DNA of 64,000 nt from Salipiger bermudensis (GCF_020171625.1 NZ_JAIUZY010000005.1:124001-188000), one strand, 5' to 3'; counted from the stretch's first letter, positions 17,804 to 27,838 are shown. Notes: generated by a model from the sequence alone, not told the origin. Program-made: numbers and translations.

Positions 17804-18756
17804 TCGTCCCTCCCTTTCAGACGCCGCGCGATCGAGGGCAACAGCCCCTGCGGCAGGAAGATCATCACCAGCACCATCACGAGGCCCAGAACCAGCTGCT
17901 CGTACTCGGCAAAGACGGTCAGCACCTGCGGCAGCAGCGTCAGGATCGCGGCGCCGAAGGTCGCGCCCAGCACCGAGCCGACGCCGCCGAGCACCGCCAT
18001 GGTGACCATCTCGACCGAGTGCATGAAGCCCGCCACGTCGGGCGTGATATAGCCGTTCTGCAGCGCCAGCAGCGAGCCCGCGACCGAGGCGTAGACCGCC
18101 GAGATCACGAAGGCGCGCAGCTTCTGGCGCGGCACGTCGACGCCGACGGTGGAGGCGGCGACCTCCGATCCGTGCAGCGCGCGCATGGCGCGTCCAGAGG
18201 GGCTGTCGAAGAGGTTCAGCGCCAGCCAGGCCCCGATCAGCAGCACCACGCCGCAGATCATGTACCAGAACTCGCCGCCCGACAGCCGCCAGCCCATGTC
18301 GCGCAGCAGGCCGCGCAGGCCCAGATCGGCGACGTTCATGCCGTCCGGCCCCCCGGTCAGCGCACGCTCGTTGGTCAGCACCATCGACACGAGGATGCCG
18401 AAGCCCAGCGTCGCCACCGCAAGGTAGTAGCCCTTGAGCCGCAGGATCGGCTTGCCGATCAGCGCCGCCATGACACCCGAGACCACCGCGCCAAGCAGCA
18501 CCGCCAGCGCCGGATGCAACCCGAGATGCTCCGGTGCCAGCGCGCAGGCATAGGCGCCGATCCCGGCAAAGCCCGCGTGCCCGAGGCTGATCTGCCCGGC
18601 ATAGCCGATCAGGATCACCAGCCCGACCACCGACAGCGCGTTGACGAAGATCAGCGCGCCGACCCGGTAGTAGTAGCCCGAGGGGAAGAACAGCGGCAGC
18701 AGCGCGATCAGCAGCGCCAGCACGCCGAGCGAAATCCATTTGTTGCGGCCGGCCAT
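17800..18756 (-). CDS. Branched-chain-type ABC transporter permease, LivM family
   Basis: A 318-residue inner-membrane permease with about nine hydrophobic segments and the LivM hallmarks GYAGQISLGHAGFAGIGAYA, LPILRLKGYYLAVATLGF-like segment near residue 105 and GGVGSVLGATFGAAIL. ATG 18756 overlaps the LivH-like stop (TGATG), and its stop overlaps the LivG-like start. It pairs with LivH. Confidence 0.92.
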   Translation of the reverse strand: MAGRNKWISLGVLALLIALLPLFFPSGYYYRVGALIFVNALSVVGLVILIGYAGQISLGHAGFAGIGAYACALAPEHLGLHPALAVLLGAVVSGVMAALIGKPILRLKGYYLAVATLGFGILVSMVLTNERALTGGPDGMNVADLGLRGLLRDMGWRLSGGEFWYMICGVVLLIGAWLALNLFDSPSGRAMRALHGSEVAASTVGVDVPRQKLRAFVISAVYASVAGSLLALQNGYITPDVAGFMHSVEMVTMAVLGGVGSVLGATFGAAILTLLPQVLTVFAEYEQLVLGLVMVLVMIFLPQGLLPSIARRLKGRDE

Positions 18757-19628
18757 CACACGCGCTCCGTCGATTTGCTGCCGAAAAGGCCCTGCGGCAT
18801 CACGAAGAGCACGCCGAGGATGACGATGAAGGCCACCGCCTCCTTGTATTGCGAGCTGAGATAGCCCGCGGTCAGCGCCTCGAAGCAGCCCAGCAGCAGC
18901 CCGCCGACCAGAGCGCCCTTGGGGTTGCCCATGCCGCCGAGCATGGCGGCGGCGAAGCCCTTGAGCGCCAGTGCCACGCCGACGTCGTAGCCGACGAGGG
19001 TGATCGGCGTGACCAGCACGCCGGCAAAGGCACCGATGGCCGCCGACAGACCGAAGGACAGGGTCATCACCCAGCCGGTGTTGATCCCGACAAGCTGCGC
19101 CGCGACGCGGTTGTTGGCCGTGGCCAGCACCGCCTTGCCGGTCAGCGTGCGGGTGAAAAAGATCCACAGCCCCACGAAGACCGCCAGCGCGCCGGCGATC
19201 ACCCACAGGCTCTGCGGCAGGATCGTCGCGCCCAGCACGTGGATCGGATCGTCGCCCGAAAACGACGGGAAGCGGTGCAGCTGCTTGTCGAAGATCAGCT
19301 GCGTCGCGCCGCGGATCACGATCGACGCGCCGATGGTGATGATGATGAGCGACACCACCGGCGCGCCGCGCGCCGGCTCGATCGCCAGCTTGTTCAGCGC
19401 CACGCCAATGGCCGAGGTCACGAGGATCGCGATCACGGCGGCCAGCGGCAGCGGCAGCCCGGCTTGATAGGTGAAGACGGTGATCATCCCGCCCAGCATG
19501 ACGAACTCGCCCTGGGCGAAGTTCACCACGTCGGAGGCGTTGTAGATGATCGTGAAACCCAGCGCCACGAGCGCGTAGACGGCGCCCACGGTCAGACCGG
19601 AGAACAGGAATTGCAGCAGGGCGTCCAT
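18756..19628 (-). CDS. Branched-chain-type ABC transporter permease, LivH family
   Basis: A 290-residue permease with hydrophobic helices throughout, ALVALGFTIIYNASDVVNFAQGEF near residues 20-43 (the LivH NFAQGE motif) and GGMGNPKGALVGGLLLG. I start at ATG 19628, preceded by GGGAG; the upstream TTG overlaps that ribosome site. It follows the binding-protein gene by 65 nt in the same operon. Confidence 0.92.
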   Translation of the reverse strand: MDALLQFLFSGLTVGAVYALVALGFTIIYNASDVVNFAQGEFVMLGGMITVFTYQAGLPLPLAAVIAILVTSAIGVALNKLAIEPARGAPVVSLIIITIGASIVIRGATQLIFDKQLHRFPSFSGDDPIHVLGATILPQSLWVIAGALAVFVGLWIFFTRTLTGKAVLATANNRVAAQLVGINTGWVMTLSFGLSAAIGAFAGVLVTPITLVGYDVGVALALKGFAAAMLGGMGNPKGALVGGLLLGCFEALTAGYLSSQYKEAVAFIVILGVLFVMPQGLFGSKSTERV

Positions 19629-19693
19629 CGGGGCTCCCAAGGCTTTGGCAAAATGGGGAGCGGCTCCGGGCAGCGGCCCGGAGCCGAAGCGAG

Positions 19694-20842
19694 TTACTCG
19701 ACCGACAGCCAGTCGCCGTCCTTGATCTCGAGCATCCGGAAGGCGCTGAGATCGAGGCCGAGGTGATCCTCGGGCGAGAAGGCATAGGTGCCGGTCGTGC
19801 CGACGAGACCGCTGGTCTCTTCCAGCGCATCGCGGATCGCCTGCGGATCCTCGCTGTCACCGGCGCGGCTGATGGCATCGACGATCAGCGCGAAGGCGTC
19901 ATGCGCATAGCCGCCGAAGGTCGAGACATCCTGATCGTACTTGGCCTTGTAGGCCTCGGTGTAGGAGGTCACGACCTCGTATTGCGCGTCATCCTCGGCC
20001 AGCTTGTCGGCGATTAGCAGCGCCGTGCCCGGCAGGCGCAGCCCCTCGGCGGCCTCGGCCCCGGCAAGCTCGATGAAGGCATCCGAGGCGACCCCGTGGC
20101 TCTGGTAGAGCGGAACCTCGAAGCCAAGCTGTGCGACGTTGCGGGTGACGATCGCCGGACCCTGGCCGAAGCCCGGGTTGAGCACCGCCTGCACACCGTC
20201 GGTGTTGCGGATGCGGGTGAGCTGCGGCGTCATGTCGGCATCCTGCGGGCCGTAGGTCTCGTCGGCGACGATCTCAATGCCGTACTCGCCCGCCACGTCC
20301 TTGCATTGCGCCTGCATCGAGGCGCCAAAGCCGTCGGTGCCCGAGATCATGCCGATCCGGGTGATGTCCTGCGCCTGCATGTCGGTGAAGATCTTCTCGC
20401 AGGCCATGCGGTCGGTGTGCGGCGTCTTGAAGACGAACTCGCGCACCGGATCGATGATCGAGATCGCGCCGGCCAGCGAGATGAAGGGAATGCCCTCGTC
20501 CTCGGCCACCGACAGGATCGACATGGTGGTGCCGGTGGTCGAGCCGCCGATGATCGCGACGACCTCGTCATCCTCGACGAGGCGGGTGGCGAAGGTGCGT
20601 GCCTTGTTGGGGTCGCCGCCGTCATCATAGAGCGTCAGCGCGATTTCCTCGCCGTTGATGCCGCCCTCCTCGTTGAGCTGCTCGACCAGCATCTCGAGGG
20701 TCTTGGCCTCGGGATCGCCGAGGAAGGCCGCCGGGCCGGTGGCGGAAACGCTGACGCCGAGACGGATCTCGGCCTGCGCGGCGCCGGTCAGGGCGCCCAG
20801 CGCGGCCAGTGTGGCAAGCGCGGTGGTGGTCTTGGACATCAT
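19694..20842 (-). CDS. Branched-chain-type ABC transporter substrate-binding protein (LivK-like)
   Basis: A 382-residue periplasmic binding protein. The signal peptide ends near residue 25 (GAAQA before EIRLGVSVS). It has the type I periplasmic binding fold with ATGPAAFLGDPEAKTLEMLVEQLNEEGGINGEEI and AIIGGSTTGTTMSI. ATG 20842 lies just after GGGAGGAG. Its position at the head of a liv-type operon within paa genes suggests an aromatic acid ligand; the ligand is not readable from sequence. Confidence 0.9.
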   Translation of the reverse strand: MMSKTTTALATLAALGALTGAAQAEIRLGVSVSATGPAAFLGDPEAKTLEMLVEQLNEEGGINGEEIALTLYDDGGDPNKARTFATRLVEDDEVVAIIGGSTTGTTMSILSVAEDEGIPFISLAGAISIIDPVREFVFKTPHTDRMACEKIFTDMQAQDITRIGMISGTDGFGASMQAQCKDVAGEYGIEIVADETYGPQDADMTPQLTRIRNTDGVQAVLNPGFGQGPAIVTRNVAQLGFEVPLYQSHGVASDAFIELAGAEAAEGLRLPGTALLIADKLAEDDAQYEVVTSYTEAYKAKYDQDVSTFGGYAHDAFALIVDAISRAGDSEDPQAIRDALEETSGLVGTTGTYAFSPEDHLGLDLSAFRMLEIKDGDWLSVE

Positions 20843-20892
20843 GGTAACTCCTCCCAGATTGGTGTCCGTCTTTTATCGGGTGCCGGGTCCGC

Positions 20893-21021
20893 TCAGGCCG
20901 CCATATGCCAGCGACTCATTCCGCCCGGGGCCTGCGCGAACGAGGTCCGGAACGCGCGCGTTTCAGGCGCCGTCAGGGCGCTTTCAAGCAGCGGTGTATG
21001 GCGGGTGAACGGGTCTGTCAT
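20893..21021 (-). CDS. Possible 42-residue leader ORF at head of liv-type operon
   Basis: An ATG at 21021 sits 2-3 bases after a strong GGGAGGAG ribosome site and opens 42 codons (MTDPFTRHTPLLE... RWHMAA, stop at 20893-20895). It ends 50 nt before the binding-protein gene. Composition is like coding DNA of this genome, but I recognise no family. It may be a leader peptide, a remnant N-terminus of a lost gene, or chance. Confidence 0.35.
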   Translation of the reverse strand: MTDPFTRHTPLLESALTAPETRAFRTSFAQAPGGMSRWHMAA

Positions 21022-21045
21022 GGCTCCTCCCAAAGCATGACTCGT

Positions 21046-21074
21046 ATCATTGACCGTCCGGTCGGTTTATGCAA
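21046..21074 (-). promoter_or_regulatory. Promoter of liv-type operon with candidate PaaR operator in its spacer
   Basis: On the minus strand a -35 TTGCAT (21069-21074) and -10 AATGAT (21046-21051) are separated by exactly 17 bp. The spacer contains the dyad GACCG-TC-CGGTC (21052-21063). The same arms recur before paaJ. A TetR-type repressor there would block polymerase and could also affect paaG on the other strand, where TTGACC (21050-21055) is -35-like. Confidence 0.55.
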
Positions 21075-21119
21075 CGGTAAATGTCACTGACCCCATGGAG
21101 GGGGGCCCGGGAGGATCAC

Positions 21120-21914
21120 ATGACGACATCGCACACCGTTCTGGCGGAGCTGGAGTCCGGCGTTCTGACGCTGACTCTCAACCGCCCGGACAAGCTGAAC
21201 TCCTTCAACGAAGAGATGCACCTTGCCCTGCGCGCGCAGATCCAGCGTGCGCATGATGACGATGCGATTCGTGCCGTGTTGCTCACCGGCGCCGGACGCG
21301 GCTTCTGCGCCGGGCAGGATCTCGGCGACCGCGATCCGCGCAAGGGCGGGCCGAAGCCGGACCTCGGCCACACGATCGAGACCTTCTACAACCCCACTCT
21401 CCGGCTCATCCGCGCCCTCGAAAAGCCGGTGATCTGTGCCGTCAACGGTGTTGCCGCCGGGGCCGGTGCCAATATCGCGTTTCTCTGCGACGTCGTGCTG
21501 GCGGCGAAATCCGCGAAGTTCATTCAGGCCTTCTCGAAGATCGGCCTGATCCCCGACGCGGGCGGCAGCTGGTCGCTGGCGCGCATTCTCGGCGAACCGC
21601 GCGCCAAGGCGCTGACCCTTACCGCCGAGCCGCTGATGGCCGAGACCGCCGCCGACTGGGGGCTGATCTGGAAGGCGCTCGACGACGATGCGCTGATGCC
21701 GGAGGCCAGGGCGCTCGCCGCAAAGCTCGCCTCCGGGCCGACGCTGGGTCTCGGGCTGACCAAGCGGCTGATCCAAGAGGCCGCGACCAACGATCTCGAC
21801 ACGCATCTCGACCGCGAGCGGGACTGCCAGCGCGAGGCGGGCCGCTCCGACGACTACGCCGAGGGCGTCACCGCCTTCCTCGAGAAACGTCCCGCCAGCT
21901 TTCAGGGGAAGTGA
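21120..21914 (+). CDS. paaG: 2-(1,2-epoxy-1,2-dihydrophenyl)acetyl-CoA isomerase
   Basis: A 264-residue crotonase-family enzyme that rearranges the ring-epoxide to oxepin-CoA. It has LTLNRPDKLNSFNEEM, the first oxyanion segment GRGFCAGQDLGDRDPRKGG and the second, GVAAGAGANIAFLCDVVLA, plus FIQAFSKIGLIPDAGGSW, characteristic of PaaG. I start at ATG 21120, behind GGGAGG; ATG 21081 has no ribosome site. First gene of paaG-paaI-paaK, probably with paaR. Confidence 0.92.
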   Translation: MTTSHTVLAELESGVLTLTLNRPDKLNSFNEEMHLALRAQIQRAHDDDAIRAVLLTGAGRGFCAGQDLGDRDPRKGGPKPDLGHTIETFYNPTLRLIRALEKPVICAVNGVAAGAGANIAFLCDVVLAAKSAKFIQAFSKIGLIPDAGGSWSLARILGEPRAKALTLTAEPLMAETAADWGLIWKALDDDALMPEARALAAKLASGPTLGLGLTKRLIQEAATNDLDTHLDRERDCQREAGRSDDYAEGVTAFLEKRPASFQGK

Positions 21915-21917
21915 GCC

Positions 21918-22376
21918 ATGAAGGACAGTCAGACCATGTCCGCCCAGGATCTCGCCGAGGCCTGTGCCAAGGAAATGTGGAACGCCGACAGCGCCTCGCA
22001 GCGGCTCGGAATGACGCTGGCCTACATTGCCCCTGGCCATGCGACGCTCGAGATGGAGCTGAGCGATCAGATGACCAACGGCCATGGCAATGCCCATGGC
22101 GGCTATCTCTTCACGCTGGCGGACAGCGCCTTTGCCTTCGCCTGCAACACCTACAACGAGATGACCGTCGCGCAGCATTGCTCGGTCACCTACATCACCC
22201 CGGGCGCGCTCGGGGACAGGCTGACGGCCACCGCGCGCGAGGTGTCGCGCAAGGGCCGCTCCGGCATCTATGACGTGACGGTTTCCCGGGAGGACGGGAC
22301 CGTCATTGCAGAATTCCGCGGCCATTCGCGGACGCTCAACCGGCCTTTGCTGCCCGAAACGCGGGCGGAGGGCTGA
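21918..22376 (+). CDS. paaI: Hydroxyphenylacetyl-CoA thioesterase
   Basis: A 152-residue hotdog-fold thioesterase that releases CoA from stalled ring-hydroxylated intermediates. The family motif is clear: NGHGNAHGGYLFTLADSAFAFACNTYN (Asn, His, Gly and Asp of the active site near residues 54-71), then the YITPG strand and GRSGIYDVTV. It starts 3 nt after paaG and ends 3 nt before an in-frame ATG upstream of paaK. Confidence 0.92.
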   Translation: MKDSQTMSAQDLAEACAKEMWNADSASQRLGMTLAYIAPGHATLEMELSDQMTNGHGNAHGGYLFTLADSAFAFACNTYNEMTVAQHCSVTYITPGALGDRLTATAREVSRKGRSGIYDVTVSREDGTVIAEFRGHSRTLNRPLLPETRAEG

Positions 22377-22397
22377 CCCATGAAGGGAGGAGAAACC

Positions 22398-23705
<1,308 letters not shown>

Positions 23706-23731
23706 CCTTCCGGCAGGGTGGCAAACATCCC

Positions 23732-23776
23732 GTCCGGCGGGTAAGGACTGGCGCGCCGCCACTCCGCCCGCCGGAC
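23732..23776. repeat. 10-bp inverted repeat between paaK and paaR
   Basis: GTCCGGCGGG (23732-23741) and CCCGCCGGAC (23767-23776) are perfect complements 25 bases apart, just before the paaR ribosome site. It could be an RNA hairpin that lowers read-through from paaK or an operator. It does not match the GACCG-N2-CGGTC dyad. Confidence 0.4.
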
Positions 23777-23795
23777 CAAGAGGAGCACCGCGCAT

Positions 23796-24395
23796 ATGGC
23801 CAGAACGCGCGCCAGCGACTTCGAGGAAAAGCAGCACCAGCTGCTCCTGACCGCCGCCAACGTCTTTGCGACGCAGGGCATGGAAAAGGCATCGATGTCC
23901 CAGATCGCCGCCGAGGCCGGGGTCTCCAAGTCGCTGCTCTACCACTACTATCCGTCGAAGGACGCGCTGATCTTCGCGATCATAAAGGGCCATCTCGACG
24001 AGCTCGATGCCGCTCTGGACGAGGCGGACGATCCCGCCCTACCCCCGCGCGAGCGGCTTGAGACGCTGGTGATGACGGTGCTCGACGCCTACAAGGGCGC
24101 CGACGATCAGCACAAGGTGCAGCTCAATGCCGGCCCCGCGCTGTCGGACGAGCAGAAAGCCGGCATCACCAAGATCGAGCGGCGCATCGTCACGCATTTC
24201 TCGAACACGCTGAACGAGATACACCCGCAGCTCGGCACCCCGGAGCGACCGCTTCTGATGCCGGTCACCATGTCGCTCTTCGGCATGATGAACTGGGTCT
24301 ACATGTGGTTCCGCGACGGCGGAAAGATCAGCCGCGAGGACTATGCCCGCGTCGCGACGACCCTGATCCTCGAGGGGGTCAAGGCCGTCCGCTGA
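23796..24395 (+). CDS. paaR: TetR-family repressor of phenylacetate genes (PaaR-like)
   Basis: A 199-residue TetR regulator. The N-terminal helix-turn-helix spans about residues 14-60 (LLTAANVFATQGMEKASMSQIAAEAGVSKSLLYHYYPSKDALI-type layout), and the C-terminal ligand domain includes the MNWVYMWFRDGGKISREDYA stretch of the TetR_C PaaR-like group. Family members bind phenylacetyl-CoA and repress paa genes. It lies 90 nt after paaK on the same strand and converges on paaY with a 17-nt overlap. Confidence 0.85.
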   Translation: MARTRASDFEEKQHQLLLTAANVFATQGMEKASMSQIAAEAGVSKSLLYHYYPSKDALIFAIIKGHLDELDAALDEADDPALPPRERLETLVMTVLDAYKGADDQHKVQLNAGPALSDEQKAGITKIERRIVTHFSNTLNEIHPQLGTPERPLLMPVTMSLFGMMNWVYMWFRDGGKISREDYARVATTLILEGVKAVR

Positions 24396-24996
24396 GCGCC
24401 GCGCGCTCGACCACGAGCGGATCGTATTCGGGCGCCGTCACGCGGCGGCGTCCCTCCTCCACCTCTGCCAGCGGCTGTGCCGGGGCGAGCTTGGTCTTGG
24501 CGTCCACCGCGAGCTGGCGATAGACATCCGTGCCGCGCGACTTCCAGTCGATTTCCTGCGCACTCAGCTCGCGCAGCACCTTGGCAGGGGACCCCACGGC
24601 CATGACATTGGCCGGGATCTCCATCCCCGCCCGCACGAAGGCCATGGCGCCGAGGATGCTGTTCTCGCCGATCCGCGCCTCGTCCATCACCACGGCGTTC
24701 ATCCCGATCAGCGCGTTGCGCCCGATGTGGCAGCCATGCAGCACCGCGCCGTGCCCGACATGGCCGCGCTCCTCGACCACCACGTCCTTGCCGGGGAAGG
24801 CATGGGCGACGCAGGTTTCCTGCACGTTCGAGCCGGGATGCAGCGTGATCCGCCCGAAATCGCCGCGCAGCACCGCGCCGGGGCCGACATAGCAGCCGGC
24901 CCCCACGATCACGTCGCCGATCAGCACCGCCTCGGGGTGAACGAAGGCCGACGGGTCGACCACCGGCACCACCCCGTCCCAGGACCAGACCGCCAT
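24379..24996 (-). CDS. paaY: Phenylacetate degradation hexapeptide-repeat thioesterase
   Basis: A 205-residue left-handed beta-helix protein of the gamma-carbonic-anhydrase fold, with repeated hexapeptide turns from about residue 15 to 140 (VIVGAGCYVGPGAVLRGDFG, VVVEERGHVGHGAVLHGCHIG, ARIGENSILGAMAFV). Histidine metal ligands are in the CVAHAF and GHVGHGA segments. PaaY hydrolyses 2-hydroxycyclohepta-1,4,6-triene-1-formyl-CoA in E. coli. It follows paaZ by 2 nt and its end overlaps the paaR end on the other strand. Confidence 0.9.
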   Translation of the reverse strand: MAVWSWDGVVPVVDPSAFVHPEAVLIGDVIVGAGCYVGPGAVLRGDFGRITLHPGSNVQETCVAHAFPGKDVVVEERGHVGHGAVLHGCHIGRNALIGMNAVVMDEARIGENSILGAMAFVRAGMEIPANVMAVGSPAKVLRELSAQEIDWKSRGTDVYRQLAVDAKTKLAPAQPLAEVEEGRRRVTAPEYDPLVVERAALSGRP

Positions 24997-24998
24997 GC

Positions 24999-27068
24999 TC
25001 AGGCCTCCTGCGGAAGCGGCCAGCTCTTGGCCACCATGGTCAGCACGTCGTACTCGGCCACGACCTCGTCATTCTGGTTGGTGACGCGGCAATCCCAGCG
25101 CACCTCGCCATAGACCGTGCCCTCGCGCGGGTTGATCTGCTTGCAGGTCAACTGAACCTGCAGGCTGTCGCCGAAATAGACGGGCGTCAGGAAGCGCAGG
25201 TTGTCGACGCCGTAGTTGGCCAGCACCGGGCCGGGATCGGGCTGCACGAACAGCCCCGCCGCGAAGGACGCGATGAGGTAGCCATGCGCCACGCGGTCAT
25301 CGAAGAACGGGTTGGCCTTCGCCGCATCGCTGTCCATGTGGGCATAGAAGGTGTCACCGGTGAATTGCGCGAAATGCTCCACGTCCTCCTGGGTGATGAC
25401 ACGGCGCTCGGTGACCAGCTGGTCACCGATGGCGAGCTCGGCCAGCGACTTGCGGAACGGGTGCGTGCCCTGCTCCGCCGGTGCGCCCGCAACCCATTCG
25501 CCCGTCACCGCAGACAACAGCCGTGGCGTGCCCTGCACGGCGGTGCGCATCATGAAATGCTTCACCCCGCGCATGCCGCCCATCTCCTCGCCGCCGCCGG
25601 CGCGGCCAGGCCCGCCATGCACCAGCGGTGCCAGCGGCGCGCCATGGCCGGTCGAACTCTTGGCGCTGTCGCGGTTGCCCAGCATCACCCGCCCGTGGAA
25701 CGGCGCGACGCCAAGCACCAGCTCGGACGCAACGTCGGGGTCATTGGTGAACACCGACGACACCAGCGAGCCCTTGCCCATCATTGCCAGCGTGATCGCC
25801 TGATCCAGCCCCTCGTAGCCCATCACCGTCGCCACCGGGCCGAAGGCCTCGACGTCATGCGGCGCAGAGGCACTCAGCGGGTCGGCACAGCGGAGCAACA
25901 CCGGGTTCAGGAACGCCCCCGCCTCGGCATCGCCCGACACCAGCGCGACCTTGGCCGGATCGCCAAAGACGATCTCCGCCTCGCGGGCGATCTCGGCGAT
26001 CTTCTCGCGCACGCCCTCGCGGTCGCCCAGAGAGGCCAGCGCCCCCATCCGGGCGTTGGCGTCGTCCGGCAGACCCGGCGGCGTCTTTGCAAGCCGCTCG
26101 GAGAGCGCCTCGATCACCGCCTGCTCCTGCGCCCTGGGCACCAGAACGCGGCGGATCGCGGTGCATTTCTGCCCCGCCTTGGCGGTCATCTCACGATGCA
26201 CTTCTTTGACGAAAAGATCGAACTCCGGCGTGCCGGGCACCGCATCGGGGCCGAGGATCGCGGCGTTGAGGCTGTCCGCCTCCATTGTGAAGCGCACCGA
26301 GTTCTCGACGATCGCCGGATGCGACTTAAGCTTGCGCCCGGTGGAGGCCGAGCCGGTGAAGGTGACGATGTCCTGCCCAGTCACGTGGTCCAGCAGGTCG
26401 CCGACACCACCGCAGACGATCTGCAAAGCGCCGTCGGGCAGGATACCCATCTCGAGGATGCGCCGCACCACCAGCTCGCTCAGGTAGGCGGTGGCCGAGG
26501 CGGGTTTTACGAGGCAGGGCATCCCGGCGATCAGCGCGGGGGCGATCTTTTCCAGCATGCCCCAGACCGGGAAGTTAAAGGCGTTGATGTGGATCGCCAC
26601 GCCCTGCATCGGGACGAGGATGTGCTGGGCGACGAAACTGCCGTCGCGCGACAGCTGCTCGACCGCGCCCTCGGGGATCACCTTCGCGTTGGGAAGCTCG
26701 CGCCGGGCCTTCGACGCGAAGGTGAGCATCGTGCCGATGCCACCGTCGATGTCCGGCCAGGCGTCGCGCGCGGTGGCGCCGGTGGCGAGGCTCTCGGCGT
26801 AGAACGCGTCCTTCATCTCCATCAGCTTGAGGCCGATCTCCTTGAGCATCAGCGCCCGCTCGTGGATGGTGTACTGGCGCAGCGCCTTGCCGCCAACCTC
26901 GCGGCCCCAGTCCAGTGCCCCGGCAAAATCGAGCCCCTCCGAGCCGATATAGGCATGAACAACCCCGGTCGCAGCATTGGCGAGCGGCTTGCCCTCGCCC
27001 TCTCCGGCGCGCCAGGCTCCCTGCACGTAGCTCTCGAGGCGGCGCGCGGTGCGTCCCGTATCCAGCAT
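24999..27068 (-). CDS. paaZ: Bifunctional oxepin-CoA hydrolase / semialdehyde dehydrogenase
   Basis: A 689-residue ring-opening enzyme. The N-terminal aldehyde dehydrogenase domain (about 1-530) has Glu263 in MEADSLNA and nucleophile Cys302 in AGQKCTAIRR; the C-terminal MaoC-type hydratase domain (about 545-689) includes the ITQEDVEHFAQFTGD and FFDDRVAHGYLIAS motifs. Together they hydrolyse oxepin-CoA and oxidise the aldehyde to 3-oxo-5,6-dehydrosuberyl-CoA. I start at ATG 27068, behind AGGAAGGA. Length is close to E. coli PaaZ (681). Confidence 0.95.
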   Translation of the reverse strand: MLDTGRTARRLESYVQGAWRAGEGEGKPLANAATGVVHAYIGSEGLDFAGALDWGREVGGKALRQYTIHERALMLKEIGLKLMEMKDAFYAESLATGATARDAWPDIDGGIGTMLTFASKARRELPNAKVIPEGAVEQLSRDGSFVAQHILVPMQGVAIHINAFNFPVWGMLEKIAPALIAGMPCLVKPASATAYLSELVVRRILEMGILPDGALQIVCGGVGDLLDHVTGQDIVTFTGSASTGRKLKSHPAIVENSVRFTMEADSLNAAILGPDAVPGTPEFDLFVKEVHREMTAKAGQKCTAIRRVLVPRAQEQAVIEALSERLAKTPPGLPDDANARMGALASLGDREGVREKIAEIAREAEIVFGDPAKVALVSGDAEAGAFLNPVLLRCADPLSASAPHDVEAFGPVATVMGYEGLDQAITLAMMGKGSLVSSVFTNDPDVASELVLGVAPFHGRVMLGNRDSAKSSTGHGAPLAPLVHGGPGRAGGGEEMGGMRGVKHFMMRTAVQGTPRLLSAVTGEWVAGAPAEQGTHPFRKSLAELAIGDQLVTERRVITQEDVEHFAQFTGDTFYAHMDSDAAKANPFFDDRVAHGYLIASFAAGLFVQPDPGPVLANYGVDNLRFLTPVYFGDSLQVQLTCKQINPREGTVYGEVRWDCRVTNQNDEVVAEYDVLTMVAKSWPLPQEA

Positions 27069-27085
27069 TTGCTCGTCCTTCCTGT

Positions 27086-27838
27086 TCAGTTCAGTCCGAG
27101 GTCGGAGAGCACGCTCTCCGCCTCGCTGCGCCACGCAGTGCGCAGCGTCTCGTTGTCGGTGTGGCGCAGGCCCATGGCCTTCTGCTTCTCGAAGCGCTCC
27201 GAGATCGCCGGTCCGAAGGTCTCGGCGACGCGCGGCATCCAGTAGGCGACCGAGGTCTTCGCCTCCTCCGTCGCCCCGATCCGTTCGAGCCCCTCGACCC
27301 CAAGTTCCATGTGCCGCGTTTCGCGCGGCAGGATCTCTCTCATCACCTCGGCCAGAGGCTGGTAGGAGCAGCGCGCCATCTCTCCCACGGCATGGTGCGT
27401 GGCCAGCCCCATGAGCACGTTCATCACCACCGCGTCGGTCCAGCCGGTCAGCGGGTAGTGGAAGACCGAGAGCCGCATGTCGCCGCCGTGGCGTTTCGCC
27501 TCGAGCGTGCTGTCGCGAGTCTCGCGCGCGGCCCAGTCGTGGGCGCGTTCATACAGCGCCTTGTCGGTGCCGAAGCCCTCCATCAGGTCCAGCACCCGCT
27601 CGGCATGGTCGGCCTTTTCCAGCGTGATCCGGCTCGCGGCGATGCGCGCCTTGATCCCCGGCGCCCAGTTGATCGCCCCGGCAAAGCCCGCCGATCCCGC
27701 CAGCTCGCTGTCGACGAAGGAGGACATCAGCCGCAGAAGCTCGCCACGGTAGCGCGGCGGCACGTTCTCGGGCGAGGTCAGCTTGCCGCCCTGCGCGAGG
27801 TAGTCGGCGATGGGCATGGTGTCGGTGTCATTCGTCAT
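27086..27838 (-). CDS. PaaA/PaaC-like ferritin-fold protein with altered iron-ligand motif
   Basis: A 250-residue member of the phenylacetic acid catabolic (PaaA_PaaC) family. Aligned by eye to the PaaA in this window, Glu45 and the second motif E173-TR-H176 are kept, but the first motif reads K75-AD-H78 where PaaA has E89-AG-H92. One carboxylate ligand is thus lysine. The gene overlaps paaE by 11 nt and precedes paaZ by 17 nt, so it is translationally tied to the epoxidase. It may be a structural or regulatory partner, or an enzyme on another substrate. Confidence 0.78.
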   Translation of the reverse strand: MTNDTDTMPIADYLAQGGKLTSPENVPPRYRGELLRLMSSFVDSELAGSAGFAGAINWAPGIKARIAASRITLEKADHAERVLDLMEGFGTDKALYERAHDWAARETRDSTLEAKRHGGDMRLSVFHYPLTGWTDAVVMNVLMGLATHHAVGEMARCSYQPLAEVMREILPRETRHMELGVEGLERIGATEEAKTSVAYWMPRVAETFGPAISERFEKQKAMGLRHTDNETLRTAWRSEAESVLSDLGLN

